From: Branchiostoma floridae
Taxonomy: Eukaryota; Chordata; Leptocardii; Amphioxiformes; Branchiostomatidae
Direction of reading: 5' to 3'
DNA length: 64,000 nt
Assembly (NCBI RefSeq): GCF_000003815.2
Contig: NC_049982.1
Location: 830,604 to 894,603 of the forward strand
Below, piece after piece: positions 22,101 through 27,911 of the stretch (position 1 is the first letter of the stretch; each line of letters starts with the position of its first letter). Made by a program: the position numbers and the translations under genes. Under the pieces are notes generated by a model. The model searched no databases, had not been told where the DNA came from, and worked only from the letters and a program-made list of their open reading frames with translations.

Positions 22101-24094
22101 TGGACAGTCACCAATATGTTCTCAAAACATATCCAGTTCGTTGACTTTAAAACTTTTGTACTTGGATGTTTAACCTTCATTGACCTAAAAAGTAAGAAAA
22201 ATGGCAAACTTCTGCATATTAGTCAACCTTTCTTATACAATCGCCTTCTAAATCAGTTTATTATCTACTATCTTGTCTCCCCCTGAGCTGAGTGTTAAGT
22301 ATGTCATGTATCACACCTGAACTGTTGGACTGTTGTCAGGGCTCGAAATACCACCTGCATATGCAGCTTAGTGCAGGTAAAAATTAGAGCTGTGCAGGTA
22401 TTTCTGATGTCTACCTGCACCTAACCTGCACTGGTCCATGTATTGGGTTTTAGACATATTAAATGTACTATGATGTGGGTGTATATGGATTGTGATCAGC
22501 TACATTGACTGCTTCCACATATAAAGTGGTACAAGACAAAATATCAATTATGGTAACTGAGCAATTTTAGTATGATCCATACGTCCTAAGTTCATTGTGG
22601 TGCAGGTAAAATTTGTCTGGTGCAAGTAATTTTCGGTGTTACCTGCACCAGTGCAGGTATGCAGAAAAAAGTATTTCGAGCCCTGGCTGTATATACTAAC
22701 CGTAGTTAAACCCACACCAGATCCCCTGTAGTGTCCCCAGTCCCTCCAATCCGAGCGGCGAGCACAAAGTTGGGCGGAGCGTCGAAGGTAGTCGTTTCAG
22801 GTGTTCCTACGTGTCAAGCGAAGGGTTTTCTCCAGGACTTGTCTTGCCAGCATTGCATCTCAGCCCCATGAGACTTATGTCATACCATCATAGTTTTCAT
22901 TTCTCTCGCTTTATCTTTAGTTTAGGTAACTATTTAAATGCTAATCAATCCTACAATGACAAGTGTCATAGTATGGCGATTCGACAAGGTGGATTCACTG
23001 GAACTGGAAGCCGCGAGCTTGATTCCGGTTGTGCACACTACTGGAAAGGATTATATGAATATGACAAAGATAAAGCGAGGGAAAGACTACTATCATGTTG
23101 AATTGATTTACTAAGTTGAGACCTAACTTACAGACGATAACAGAAAAAATCTCAGACTGGAGAAAACCCTGGTCCAGCGTCCTGCTCACTTAGCTTGTTT
23201 CAATCAAAACTGCTGTCCTGTTTGCTTTGAAATGTTGTCAGTTTTGTCCTTCCCTTCTCCTGCTGTCCTGTGCTTTTAGCTACATTGTAGCAGGGCATCC
23301 TAGATATGAATTAAACGTAACATCAAGACAAGTACACATCTAGTCTCTTACGTTAACAGGTGGTCACTTATAACAGGAGTCTAAATGCTAGTCAATTGGG
23401 AAAGAGGATCCAAGAGGCTACCAAAATGTGGTGGTAGCCTCTACAAACGTACCTGTCGCTACATGTCGCTGGAAAAATAACAGAAATTGACCCAGTAGAC
23501 GAATAACACTCAAGAGGAGTGTAGCCGGACAAAGATGTCGCCAACTGTACCTTTTTGGTACAGTTTTCGACCAATTTGTCTGGCATATTATTTGTCTCTT
23601 TGGCCAACTGCTACTATATTTCCAGGGACATATAGATACTAGAGTCTATATGTATTATAATTATAGCCTGGTGGTCATTTTCTGGAGAAGAAGTCTCTAC
23701 ATGTAACTTACAGGTTTGACTGTACCTGCGCCTCCAAACACATGTGCACTGAAAGGACTATGTTCAATAATCCATGTTGTTTGTAAACTTTCTTTTCGGT
23801 AAATTCTCCTAGTACTATGTACAAAATGTATGCTTTACATATGGCAGACCATAGGTCCTATGCTACATGTCTGTTATATACATAAAGTAATTTCAATGTT
23901 CTTATTAACTGTACACGTGCATTTTCTTTGCTTGTCTAGCTTGGTGTTCCAATGGTAAGTGTTCACAGTCCGTCAACAAAAAAATTCTCCCAGTAGGAAT
24001 TATTACAACTCTGAGTTTTCTTTTCCAGTCTTCTGTAACGATGATGACAGAGGTCCCGCCGGAGTTCGCCGGGCTGAACATGTCCAAGACGTGA
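6046..24094 (+). CDS. ANKS1: ANKS1-family scaffold protein (2x SAM + PTB), 3' part of gene
   Basis: Exons 6046-7114, 8934-9023, 9464-9681, 10574-10667, 12107-12210, 12974-13237, 13780-13884, 14624-14824, 15164-15295, 17679-17750, 18875-18961, 19949-20086, 20950-21114 and 24029-24094 join in frame (about 934 codons). The order is a disordered Ser/Thr/Glu-rich region, SAM1, SAM2, a proline-rich linker (PPRP, PPIPPKP) and a PTB domain with the YLGSMLV strand, ending in NMSKT. This architecture is specific to ANKS1A (Odin)/ANKS1B (AIDA-1), scaffolds that bind Eph-type receptors and phosphotyrosine/NPxY-type ligands at membranes and synapses. The N-terminal ankyrin repeats are not visible here and should lie upstream. 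The introns are full of MITEs and repeated copies of exon edges. The 1A/1B subtype cannot be assigned; a single pre-duplication orthologue is likely. Confidence 0.95.
7095..8060. repeat. Minisatellite copying the exon 3' end and splice donor (~13 units of ~75-80 bp)
   Basis: Each unit carries ggatctgcagccgttcgctg followed by gtaaggggg, i.e. the last 20 nt of the preceding exon plus its donor. The motif recurs near 7175, 7252, 7334, 7415, 7488, 7562, 7637, 7712, 7787, 7865, 7938 and 8014, with a decayed copy near 8178. The first unit starts inside the coding exon, so the array grew from the exon-intron boundary. Confidence 0.95.
8934..9023 (+). CDS. ANKS1: ANKS1 exon (linker)
   Basis: Acceptor ctacccag, donor GAAG|GTACGA, phase 1 to 1. 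It encodes a conserved short segment with [17 protein letters not shown]. Confidence 0.85.
9081..9345. repeat. GT-rich microsatellite
   Basis: A run of tgtgtg interspersed with catg and gcatgt. Open frames here consist only of Cys/Val or His/Thr and are artefacts of the repeat. Confidence 0.95.
9464..9681 (+). CDS. ANKS1: ANKS1 exon (linker before SAM1)
   Basis: Acceptor tcctgggaag, donor GACCAG|GTGGGA, phase 1 to 0. The product is acidic and serine-rich and includes [20 protein letters not shown] and [10 protein letters not shown]. Confidence 0.88.
9821..10253. mobile_element. hAT-like MITE (TAGGGCTGGGTACCGGTAC family), 8-bp TSD
   Basis: The element begins tagggctgggtaccggtac and ends with the inverted form ...tacccagcccta. 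The interior is rich in ggtccaggtccgg palindromes. It is flanked by tctgcagg at 9813-9820 and 10254-10261, an 8-bp duplication typical of hAT elements. A second copy lies at 54061-54501. Confidence 0.85.
10574..10667 (+). CDS. ANKS1: ANKS1 exon (before SAM1)
   Basis: Acceptor ttccctcag, donor CAGAG|GTGAGC, phase 0 to 1. The peptide begins [11 protein letters not shown] and contains [17 protein letters not shown]. Confidence 0.85.
10690..11470. repeat. Intronic tandem repeat (~115-bp unit, at least 4 copies)
   Basis: Units with cagcagaagag, gatatctcctgtgtgtatca and cagagggttcctaatgtttg recur at about 10735, 10840, 10945 and 11275. A longer block (stretch ending gactgctgctggggtccctg) is duplicated near 11050 and 11390. 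Confidence 0.85.
11491..11842. mobile_element. MITE, CAGGGCTCGAAATAC family
   Basis: It starts cagggctcgaaatac and ends with a decayed inverted copy (tttgagccctg). Direct repeats ccatg flank it (11486-11490 and 11843-11847). The interior has inverted ggtgcacccaa motifs. Relatives lie at 17889-18211 and 22337-22685. Confidence 0.75.
12107..12210 (+). CDS. ANKS1: ANKS1 exon: SAM domain 1, N-terminal half
   Basis: Acceptor tttccttgcag, donor TTCATG|GTGGGT, phase 1 to 0. It encodes [20 protein letters not shown] followed by HGFDNLKFM, the W-L-x2-L-x-L-x2-Y start of a SAM fold, which mediates homo/hetero-oligomerisation. Confidence 0.93.
12225..12450. mobile_element. Inverted-repeat element fragment (CTGGGTACCATCCGG family)
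   Basis: Ctgggtaccatccggg at 12228 and cctgggtaccatccagg at about 12412 flank cttatacagtcgcttct motifs shared with the element at 46370-46802. It sits only about 15 nt past the SAM1 exon donor. Confidence 0.6.
12707..12746 (+). pseudogene. Decayed partial copy of the SAM exon 5' edge
   Basis: Ttttccag then agaggaagtatcctggagga... matches the real exon start at 12974 with a 6-nt in-frame deletion, and the similarity ends after about 40 nt. A usable acceptor remains, but the frame runs to a stop without SAM residues. Confidence 0.75.
12974..13237 (+). CDS. ANKS1: ANKS1 exon: end of SAM1 and start of SAM2
   Basis: Acceptor gtttttcag, donor CTCAAT|GTAAGT, phase 0, 88 codons. It completes SAM1 ([20 protein letters not shown]) and starts SAM2 ([20 protein letters not shown] followed by [18 protein letters not shown]). 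A short linker with [12 protein letters not shown] separates them, the tandem-SAM arrangement of ANKS1. Confidence 0.95.
13378..13435 (+). pseudogene. Decayed copies of the SAM2 exon 3' edge and donor
   Basis: Tatccatggacagtaaaatg...ggttgaacttaacgtaag mirrors the true exon end at 13190-13245. A third, shorter copy (gacgtcatatccatggacag) follows at about 13505-13528. Both carry in-frame stops. Confidence 0.75.
13533..13682. repeat. Interstitial telomere-like TTAGGG tracts
   Basis: Ggttagggttagggctaggttaggg at about 13545-13573 and gggtagggttaggcctaggg at about 13648-13676 are short degenerate TTAGGG arrays. They lie between two partial exon copies, a pattern compatible with repair-associated insertion. 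Confidence 0.7.
13628..13650 (+). pseudogene. Partial copy of the next exon's acceptor edge
   Basis: Tttcgtag|gtgctggagatcattacttt repeats the acceptor and first codons of the exon at 13780 (ttttgtag|gtgcttgagatcacgacttt), then runs into telomere-like sequence. Confidence 0.75.
13780..13884 (+). CDS. ANKS1: ANKS1 exon: end of SAM2
   Basis: Acceptor gttttgtag, donor ACAACG|GTAAAT, 35 codons, phase 0. [20 protein letters not shown] is the conserved last SAM helix with the following basic stretch. Confidence 0.93.
13885..14623. other. Intron with at least four partial copies of the downstream exon edge
   Basis: Copies of ctccttcag|gtgtggagcac or tcctctttctaagacatt occur at about 14369-14395, 14436-14467, 14468-14495 and 14549-14580, ahead of the true exon at 14624. 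Each stops matching within 30-40 nt. Confidence 0.8.
14624..14824 (+). CDS. ANKS1: ANKS1 exon: proline-rich linker
   Basis: Acceptor tctccttcag, donor AAACAG|GTACGC, 67 codons, phase 0. It contains PPRP and [11 protein letters not shown], candidate SH3-binding motifs between SAM2 and PTB. Confidence 0.9.
15164..15295 (+). CDS. ANKS1: ANKS1 exon: PTB domain start
   Basis: Acceptor tttttccccag, donor GCACAT|GTAAGT, 44 codons, phase 0. [20 protein letters not shown] is the start of the PTB domain, with the W-R-H-x-P-D-x-L-I motif. Confidence 0.94.
15564..15741. mobile_element. MITE with TA target duplication (CAGTCAAACCTGT family)
   Basis: Cagtcaaacctgt... ends with inverted acaggtttgactg. TA flanks both sides, as for Tc1/mariner-type elements. 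The interior repeats ggccacctgtctatagtgg. A longer relative is at 62425-62908. Confidence 0.8.
15794..17546. mobile_element. 1.75-kb element bounded by CAGGGTTCTAGCTAG inverted repeats
   Basis: Left end cagggttctagctagg, right end gctagctagaaccctg. The subterminal gcgaagcgaccaagcacgag repeats and, at the right, agcgtagcggcc repeats look like transposase-binding arrays. Reading frames inside (for example 16504-16893 and 17103-17387 minus) show no known transposase. A solo left end occurs at about 19339-19420. Confidence 0.7.
17679..17750 (+). CDS. ANKS1: ANKS1 exon: PTB strand 2
   Basis: Acceptor ttccatggcag, donor ATGAAG|GTGAAT, 24 codons. [20 protein letters not shown] is the classic Y-L-G-S PTB strand and helix. 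Confidence 0.94.
17889..18211. mobile_element. MITE, CAGGGCTCGAAATAC family
   Basis: Cagggctccaaatac to gtatttcgagccctg, flanked by ggaca at 17884-17888 and 18212-18216 (5-bp duplication). The interior has inverted tacctgcac motifs. Confidence 0.82.
18260..18480. repeat. Dispersed repeat fragment
   Basis: Gttcattttaagtccaactt, ggggtcacgcctgaaagtgc and ttttccaattgggactgtag also occur, diverged, at 33830-33985 and in part at about 28260-28310. No open frame of note. Confidence 0.6.
18494..18814. mobile_element. MITE with CAGGGTTGGACAAGT ends
   Basis: Left cagggttggacaagt, right acttgtctgaccctg, flanked by gtgtg on both sides. A lone right end lies at about 19480-19577 (gcccgataggacaagtgaat ... 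ccaaccctg). Confidence 0.75.
18875..18961 (+). CDS. ANKS1: ANKS1 exon: PTB core
   Basis: Acceptor ttttgcctgacag, donor TCAAAG|GTCAGT, 29 codons. [20 protein letters not shown] forms PTB beta strands. Confidence 0.94.
19017..19320. mobile_element. MITE with AAGCTAAGGGCACAACCCGCCGTA ends
   Basis: Aagctaagggcacaacccgc at the left and gcgggttgtgcacttagctt at the right form long imperfect inverted repeats. The interior is rich in palindromic acgtac words. Confidence 0.75.
19612..19850. repeat. Retroelement-like terminal repeat (ACGTTTCGGTGTCTGTCAGACACCATC type)
   Basis: Acgtttcggtgtctgtcaga, caccatcatcaggg and the following gctggata...ctctgcagcagcaagaatgcc also occur, diverged, at 53585-53800. 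Related ends lie at 21185-21235, 47590-47640 and 52255-52352. The class is uncertain; Penelope-like elements are one candidate. Confidence 0.45.
19949..20086 (+). CDS. ANKS1: ANKS1 exon: PTB central strands
   Basis: Acceptor gtttttcag, donor AGTCAG|GTACAA, 46 codons, phase 0. It includes [20 protein letters not shown] and [11 protein letters not shown], the conserved I-S-C-A-x-D and C-H-V-F motifs of PTB domains. Confidence 0.95.
20358..20420 (+). pseudogene. Highly decayed PTB-exon copy 0
   Basis: Cctgcccacag|aaccttgggtagatgatta resembles the start of the downstream PTB exon but has a stop at codon 4 (TAG) and loses similarity quickly. Confidence 0.55.
20496..20600 (+). CDS. PTB terminal-exon copy 1 (candidate alternative last exon)
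   Basis: Acceptor ctgtccacag then 34 codons matching the true exon ([19 protein letters not shown]...) and a TAA at 20598-20600. It is phase-compatible with the exon ending at 20086. The stop lies inside AATAAA (ggAATAAAc), so inclusion would end both the protein and possibly the transcript at the end of the PTB helix. AAAC repeats follow. Confidence 0.55.
   Translation, partial: DLGYEIILTLGQAFEIAFQIIQRGKAKRSALAME
20643..20747 (+). CDS. PTB terminal-exon copy 2 (candidate alternative last exon)
   Basis: Acceptor cccgtcaacag, 34 open codons, phase 0, TAA at 20745-20747 embedded in AATAAA. Differs from the true exon only by a few residues ([16 protein letters not shown] at its end). Open along its full length. 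Confidence 0.55.
   Translation, partial: DLGYEIILTLGQAFEIAFQMIQHEKAKRSALAME
20795..20899 (+). pseudogene. PTB terminal-exon copy 3, nonsense-containing
   Basis: Same layout as copies 1 and 2, but codon 19 is TAG (20849-20851) where the others have CAG. Splicing to it would truncate the last PTB helix. The TAA/AATAAA end is retained. Confidence 0.75.
20950..21114 (+). CDS. ANKS1: ANKS1 exon: PTB C-terminal helix (authentic copy 4)
   Basis: Acceptor ctgcccacag, donor TCACAG|GTACGG, 55 codons, phase 0. The first 34 codons equal the upstream copies; here ATGGAG continues with [20 protein letters not shown], giving the serine-rich tail. Confidence 0.93.
21115..22336. other. Large final intron, first part: no gene
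   Basis: Contains a retroelement-like end (acgtttcagtgactgccgga at about 21202). Reading frames around 21700-22286 have low-complexity AT-rich content and no recognisable family. Confidence 0.4.
22337..22685. mobile_element. MITE, CAGGGCTCGAAATAC family
   Basis: Cagggctcgaaatac to gtatttcgagccctg with inverted cacctgcat/tgcaggta words inside. The flanks gttgt and gctgt are a near-match 5-bp duplication. Confidence 0.82.
22686..23939. other. Final intron, second part: no gene
   Basis: A frame at 22811-23101 ends in [17 protein letters not shown], but no family is recognised. An inverted-repeat-like stretch near 23380-23590 (gtcgctggaaaaataacaga) resembles the arm of the element at 36463-36736. 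Confidence 0.35.
23940..23954 (+). CDS. ANKS1: Candidate 15-nt microexon of ANKS1 (LGVPM)
   Basis: Tctttgcttgtctag|CTTGGTGTTCCAATG|gtaagt gives a strong polypyrimidine acceptor, exactly five codons in phase 0 and a consensus donor, only 74 nt before the final exon. Inclusion would add LGVPM between SQ and SSVTMM. It needs transcript support. Confidence 0.5.
24029..24094 (+). CDS. ANKS1: ANKS1 last coding exon
   Basis: Acceptor cttttccag, then [21 protein letters not shown] and TGA at 24092-24094. Phase 0 from the exon ending at 21114. Confidence 0.88.
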   Translation, partial: SSVTMMTEVPPEFAGLNMSKT

Positions 24095-24509
24095 AGAAAA
24101 GACGAACGCTGGGCTTCTCTGCCAAACCGGGCAAGAAAACAGTCCTCTGTTACAAGTGTACCATGCTATGACATTGGGAAAAACTGTCAGGGGTATACTT
24201 TCACAGTGCTTAGGACAGGGACAGCCCTATATTCCGACAGTCCTGTGTTCCAACCGTCCTATGTCCTGACGCACCCCTATGTTCCGACACCCCTATGTTC
24301 TGACACCGGTCCCCTATATTCCGACACCACTTTGTTCTGACACCCCTATTGCACAGTTTGAAAGTCATTTCTTTGGACACTCATATATTAGTTTTAAGGG
24401 CTGTCAGAACATAGGACTGTCACTGTCTGAACATACTTAGTCTAGTACAGGAAATGCTGTTCTTTTAGGACATACATGTATAGCAGGTTATACAGTGACA
24501 GTCAAACTG

Positions 24510-24805
24510 ACCAATGAACTCCCCATATTGATGAAAGGAGCATTTTGATTGGTTAATGTAGTTGTTAACTATTGTACTGTACAGAATGAATTTGCATATG
24601 GTGATATGTTACCCTTAAATGGCAACTAACCAATGAGCTCGCTTCATTTCCCAAATGAACATGGTGATTGGCTATTAGGTTGCCTACATGTATTATAATT
24701 GTAACTACAACAGCATATTCTGCATGGGTGTTATGTTACGCTGCAATTCAACCTGACCAATCAGCTCACCTTATTTCACAGATGAGCATTCTGATTGGTT
24801 GTGTT
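24510..24805. repeat. Three imperfect copies of a CCAAT...ATTGG hairpin unit
   Basis: Gaccaatgaactc...ttttgattggtt, aaccaatgagctc...gtgattggct and gaccaatcagctc...tctgattggttg are spaced by about 125 nt. Each could fold through its complementary ends. Confidence 0.75.
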
Positions 24806-25531
24806 CAAGTTGTTTATTCTTTTGCTGGGGGACATTTTTTAATGTAGCATTTTTAAAAGACAGAGAACAAATGCAGTGTGTTACTTAATAGAATTTATAA
24901 AACATCAGAAAGAATCTTTTAATTGATATTTTTTTGTATTAAGCAATGTTTTACCTTAAAGTTTGATTTTGAGTTTGACTTTACTCAGATCCACATTTAG
25001 CTGACAATATACCTGGATGTCTAATCTTCACAATGCAATTATCAACGTGAAAAATTCAGCTTGATTTTACGATATGTTAGAATAATACAATCTTAATCTT
25101 GTGCCACAGTAAGTAATTACTTTAAAGTATGTTTCATAAGGCATGGTTAATTAAGCCAACGAGGGAATAGCATTGCTGTTAAAGTTGAGAAAAACTAAGA
25201 ATTGAAATGTCCACTATACTGTGCTTAAATACTAGTACATTGAATAGTGTACCTCAGAGTCAAGTTCTTTACATGTGCATCATAGTCCAGCGGTATCCTA
25301 TGGTTTGAAACTCTGGAACTTTCTCTGGACCTTCCCAACATTGACAGTAATTTGGAAGCACCGACAAACTCGTTAATTCATTAGAAAATGTTTTAGAATC
25401 TGTTAGAAAATTCCTCGTAAATGAATCCTCAGGAAGATGTAGTGGGCTGCTCAATTTTACGTTTTGCCCCCCTTTGGCAGTGTATGCACTTGTGATGCAG
25501 TTTGAAGTTGTGAGCATCATCACCACTAACA

Positions 25532-25809
25532 CATCCTCCTATGCAGGAACATCCAACGATGAAACCGCCTGTCTGGATGTAGCCTGCTTTCTCAACCATC
25601 GCTCTTAGTTCCTGACTGCCCTGCTTATGAATATTAATGAGCTTACCCTTATATATGCGGGATCCCTTTTAAAAACTGAAAGGCCTATTCTCTGATTGGC
25701 TGACAGCTGGTTTGTGGCGACGCCCACTGGAACTAAGAGTGACGGTTGAGAAAGCAGGGTACATCCAGACAGGCGGTTTCGCTGTTGGATGTCCCTGCGT
25801 AGGAGGATG
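25532..25809. mobile_element. Foldback MITE with ~80-bp arms and 8-bp TSD (hAT-like)
   Basis: Catcctcctatgcaggaaca at the left and the inverted arm ending ctgcgtaggaggatg at the right match over about 80 bp. The flanks are cactaaca at 25524-25531 and 25810-25817. The 8-bp duplication fits hAT. It lies in the ANKS1 3' UTR. Confidence 0.88.
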
Positions 25810-26637
25810 CACTAACACTACCAAGCAATAACTGTAAATATTCTGACATGTACATAAAAAAGCACACAGTACAGCTGTACACTGTGTATGTGTACCCAAA
25901 TCACCTCATTCATGTTAGACATGTACTATTTAGAATCCAGTTAAGTGTAAATTAACCATTGGTCTAAGCTGTGTAAAGAGACACATTGGCTAAAATGTAA
26001 GAGGCAACGCATGTATAAATCTGTACCTTAGGCAAGCTTAGAGATTGCAGGCTAAGCTAGAATGGCTGATAACCCCCACCCTTTTCGCTGTAGTGTCAGC
26101 TTTTAGAGTTTATTTCCTCTTTTTTTTTTTTATCTCAAGTGTACAATTTTTTGTATACCATGAGTTAGCTTCGTTTTTTTTGCTTTTTTGAATTTGGGTA
26201 CATTTCGTTACTTTTTAAAACATTTCAACATATCCATTCCATGTAATATAAATGTATTTTATGCTCTTTGGATTTTTTCACCAACACTGAATTACTACTA
26301 ATTGAATGTGGAATCCGGAGTTTTGATTGTAATTTTGACTACAAGCTTTTTTCGTTAATGTGAGGCTGCAAGCATATTAGTGTGCTGAATAGGAAGGAAA
26401 TAGGGTTTTGTGTACAAATATTCATGTTGTTGAAACATGCATTCCATAGTCTTGAAACGTCTGCCAAATTTGACAGTAAATTGAGCAGAGATGTGTATAG
26501 CCAGGAAGTTCTCATAACTAGCATGATCATCAAAAGTTGAGAATTTGTTTCATTTGACGAAATATTTAAACGATTTCACAGTTTACTACTTGGGGATCTT
26601 TTTAGTTGCACTCTGGCTCTGGTCAAAGGTGCATTCC

Positions 26638-26643
26638 AATAAA
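26638..26643 (+). terminator. ANKS1: Poly(A) signal AATAAA (ANKS1)
   Basis: Cattccaataaagtgatg is a canonical AATAAA about 2.5 kb after the stop codon. Assignment is by position only. Confidence 0.5.
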
Positions 26644-26665
26644 GTGATGATCTAATGTACTAGCA

Positions 26666-27120
26666 GAAGTAGCAATAGACTTTTCTCTTGCACAGTTACA
26701 TATGATCATGTAGATAATGCATTGTATAAATTGTATGGCTAAGCTACATTTATGCTATATAGAGGGTGCTATGCTTGTGTACAAAGACAGCTTTTGTGCA
26801 ATACACAAAATGTACATTGTGTAGTATCTATTATCAGAGCTCAAAGTGCTTTCTAGTTGGGAAACGTGGATGCAGTAACACCCCCGTGGATGAGATGTGA
26901 TATTCCATGACCCATGTTGGAAATAACATTGTGGCTTAAAGTAGGACGGTACCAATGATTATTATAGGGGGTGCAATTATATGGAGAAAATTGTGGAAGG
27001 ATGATGTTGTTTTTTTCTATGCATTTCAAGCACAAAGCATTTACATGTATATCACAAGTATGGTGGAATTATTGCTTTAACGGCTAGCACGGTTATAATT
27101 ATGCTGAGTAGAAATAGTAA
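26666..27120. other. Intergenic stretch between ANKS1 and defensin D, convergent ends
   Basis: AT-rich; only short frames. The two genes converge here (ANKS1 plus, defensins minus). Confidence 0.5.
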
Positions 27121-27448
27121 CGTTGCTTACGAAGATATGTTTATTTTTGCTGAGGTACTTGGACGTACCTTCCGTGTTCAATCACATCATAATATACATT
27201 TAACAATAAAAGGTGCGAAAACCAGCAGAAAGACGGCAGAGAAGTTTTCTTTTCACATTACAGTACATACCACTAGGGACAGTTGTCATGGCCGTTTTGC
27301 CATTCTTTATCGCCAATTGACAATGAAGTGGAGGCCTGGAATGTTTTAAATCAACATGTGGTGTATTATGGACACAGCAAACAATGACTACGGGGATGCA
27401 GACGTTCATCACCACAAGTGCAGTGGCATGGGGCCGCGTGGCCGTCGG
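27120..27448 (-). other. Defensin D noncoding 3' exon
   Basis: Acceptor ccttgttttcag, followed by sequence homologous to the 3' exons of A, B and C (catgccactgcac core). A TTTATT at about 27139-27144 (AATAAA on the minus strand) is a possible poly(A) signal. Confidence 0.5.
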
Positions 27449-27794
27449 CTGAAAACAAGGAAGCAACAAAAACGTTAGGATTATGCGGCAGTACAAAAGT
27501 TTGTTACTGATTAGTCTTTCAATCAAAATTTGATGCTTTTTACAGTATCGTATGAGCTGTATATCTTGCAGTATGTTGTCGTTGTTAGAAATTAGCAAAA
27601 TATATTAAATTTTGCGGCAGGATTTTGGTTCGCGATAGCGTTGTTCTGTCCTCTCCCGCCTACTCCTTGGTTTGCGGGAGCAGACAGAACTAAAATTTTC
27701 GCGGTGATTTTAAGTTCGCGTTCAAGAGGTCACCATGAAATCAACGAACACAAACATCGCGAATATTTCTACATTTATTTATACTAGTACCTTA

Positions 27795-27911
27795 TCAAGG
27801 GCGCACTTTAGGAGGGCGAAGGCAGCAACGATGCTCTCCCTCGCCACAGTAGGCCGATGTGATCACTTTGCTGCGGCATTTGAGGAGACATCTGCCTCCA
27901 TCTTCTCTACA
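27795..27911 (-). CDS. Defensin D exon 2 (six-cysteine domain)
   Basis: It encodes CREDGGRCLLKCRSK followed by VITSAYCGEGEHRCCLRPPK, then a short tail and TGA. Net cationic. The donor AAG|GTACTAG follows the stop by four nucleotides. Confidence 0.75.
   Translation of the reverse strand, partial: CREDGGRCLLKCRSKVITSAYCGEGEHRCCLRPPKVRP

Larger units (their letters stand above)
24095..26665 (+). other. ANKS1: ANKS1 3' UTR
   Basis: AT-rich sequence with no strong ORF extends to the first convincing AATAAA at 26638-26643. It contains a repeat of ccctatgttccgacac words (24190-24350), three inverted CCAAT/ATTGG hairpins (24510-24805) and a MITE (25532-25809). The end is inferred, not proved. Confidence 0.55.
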
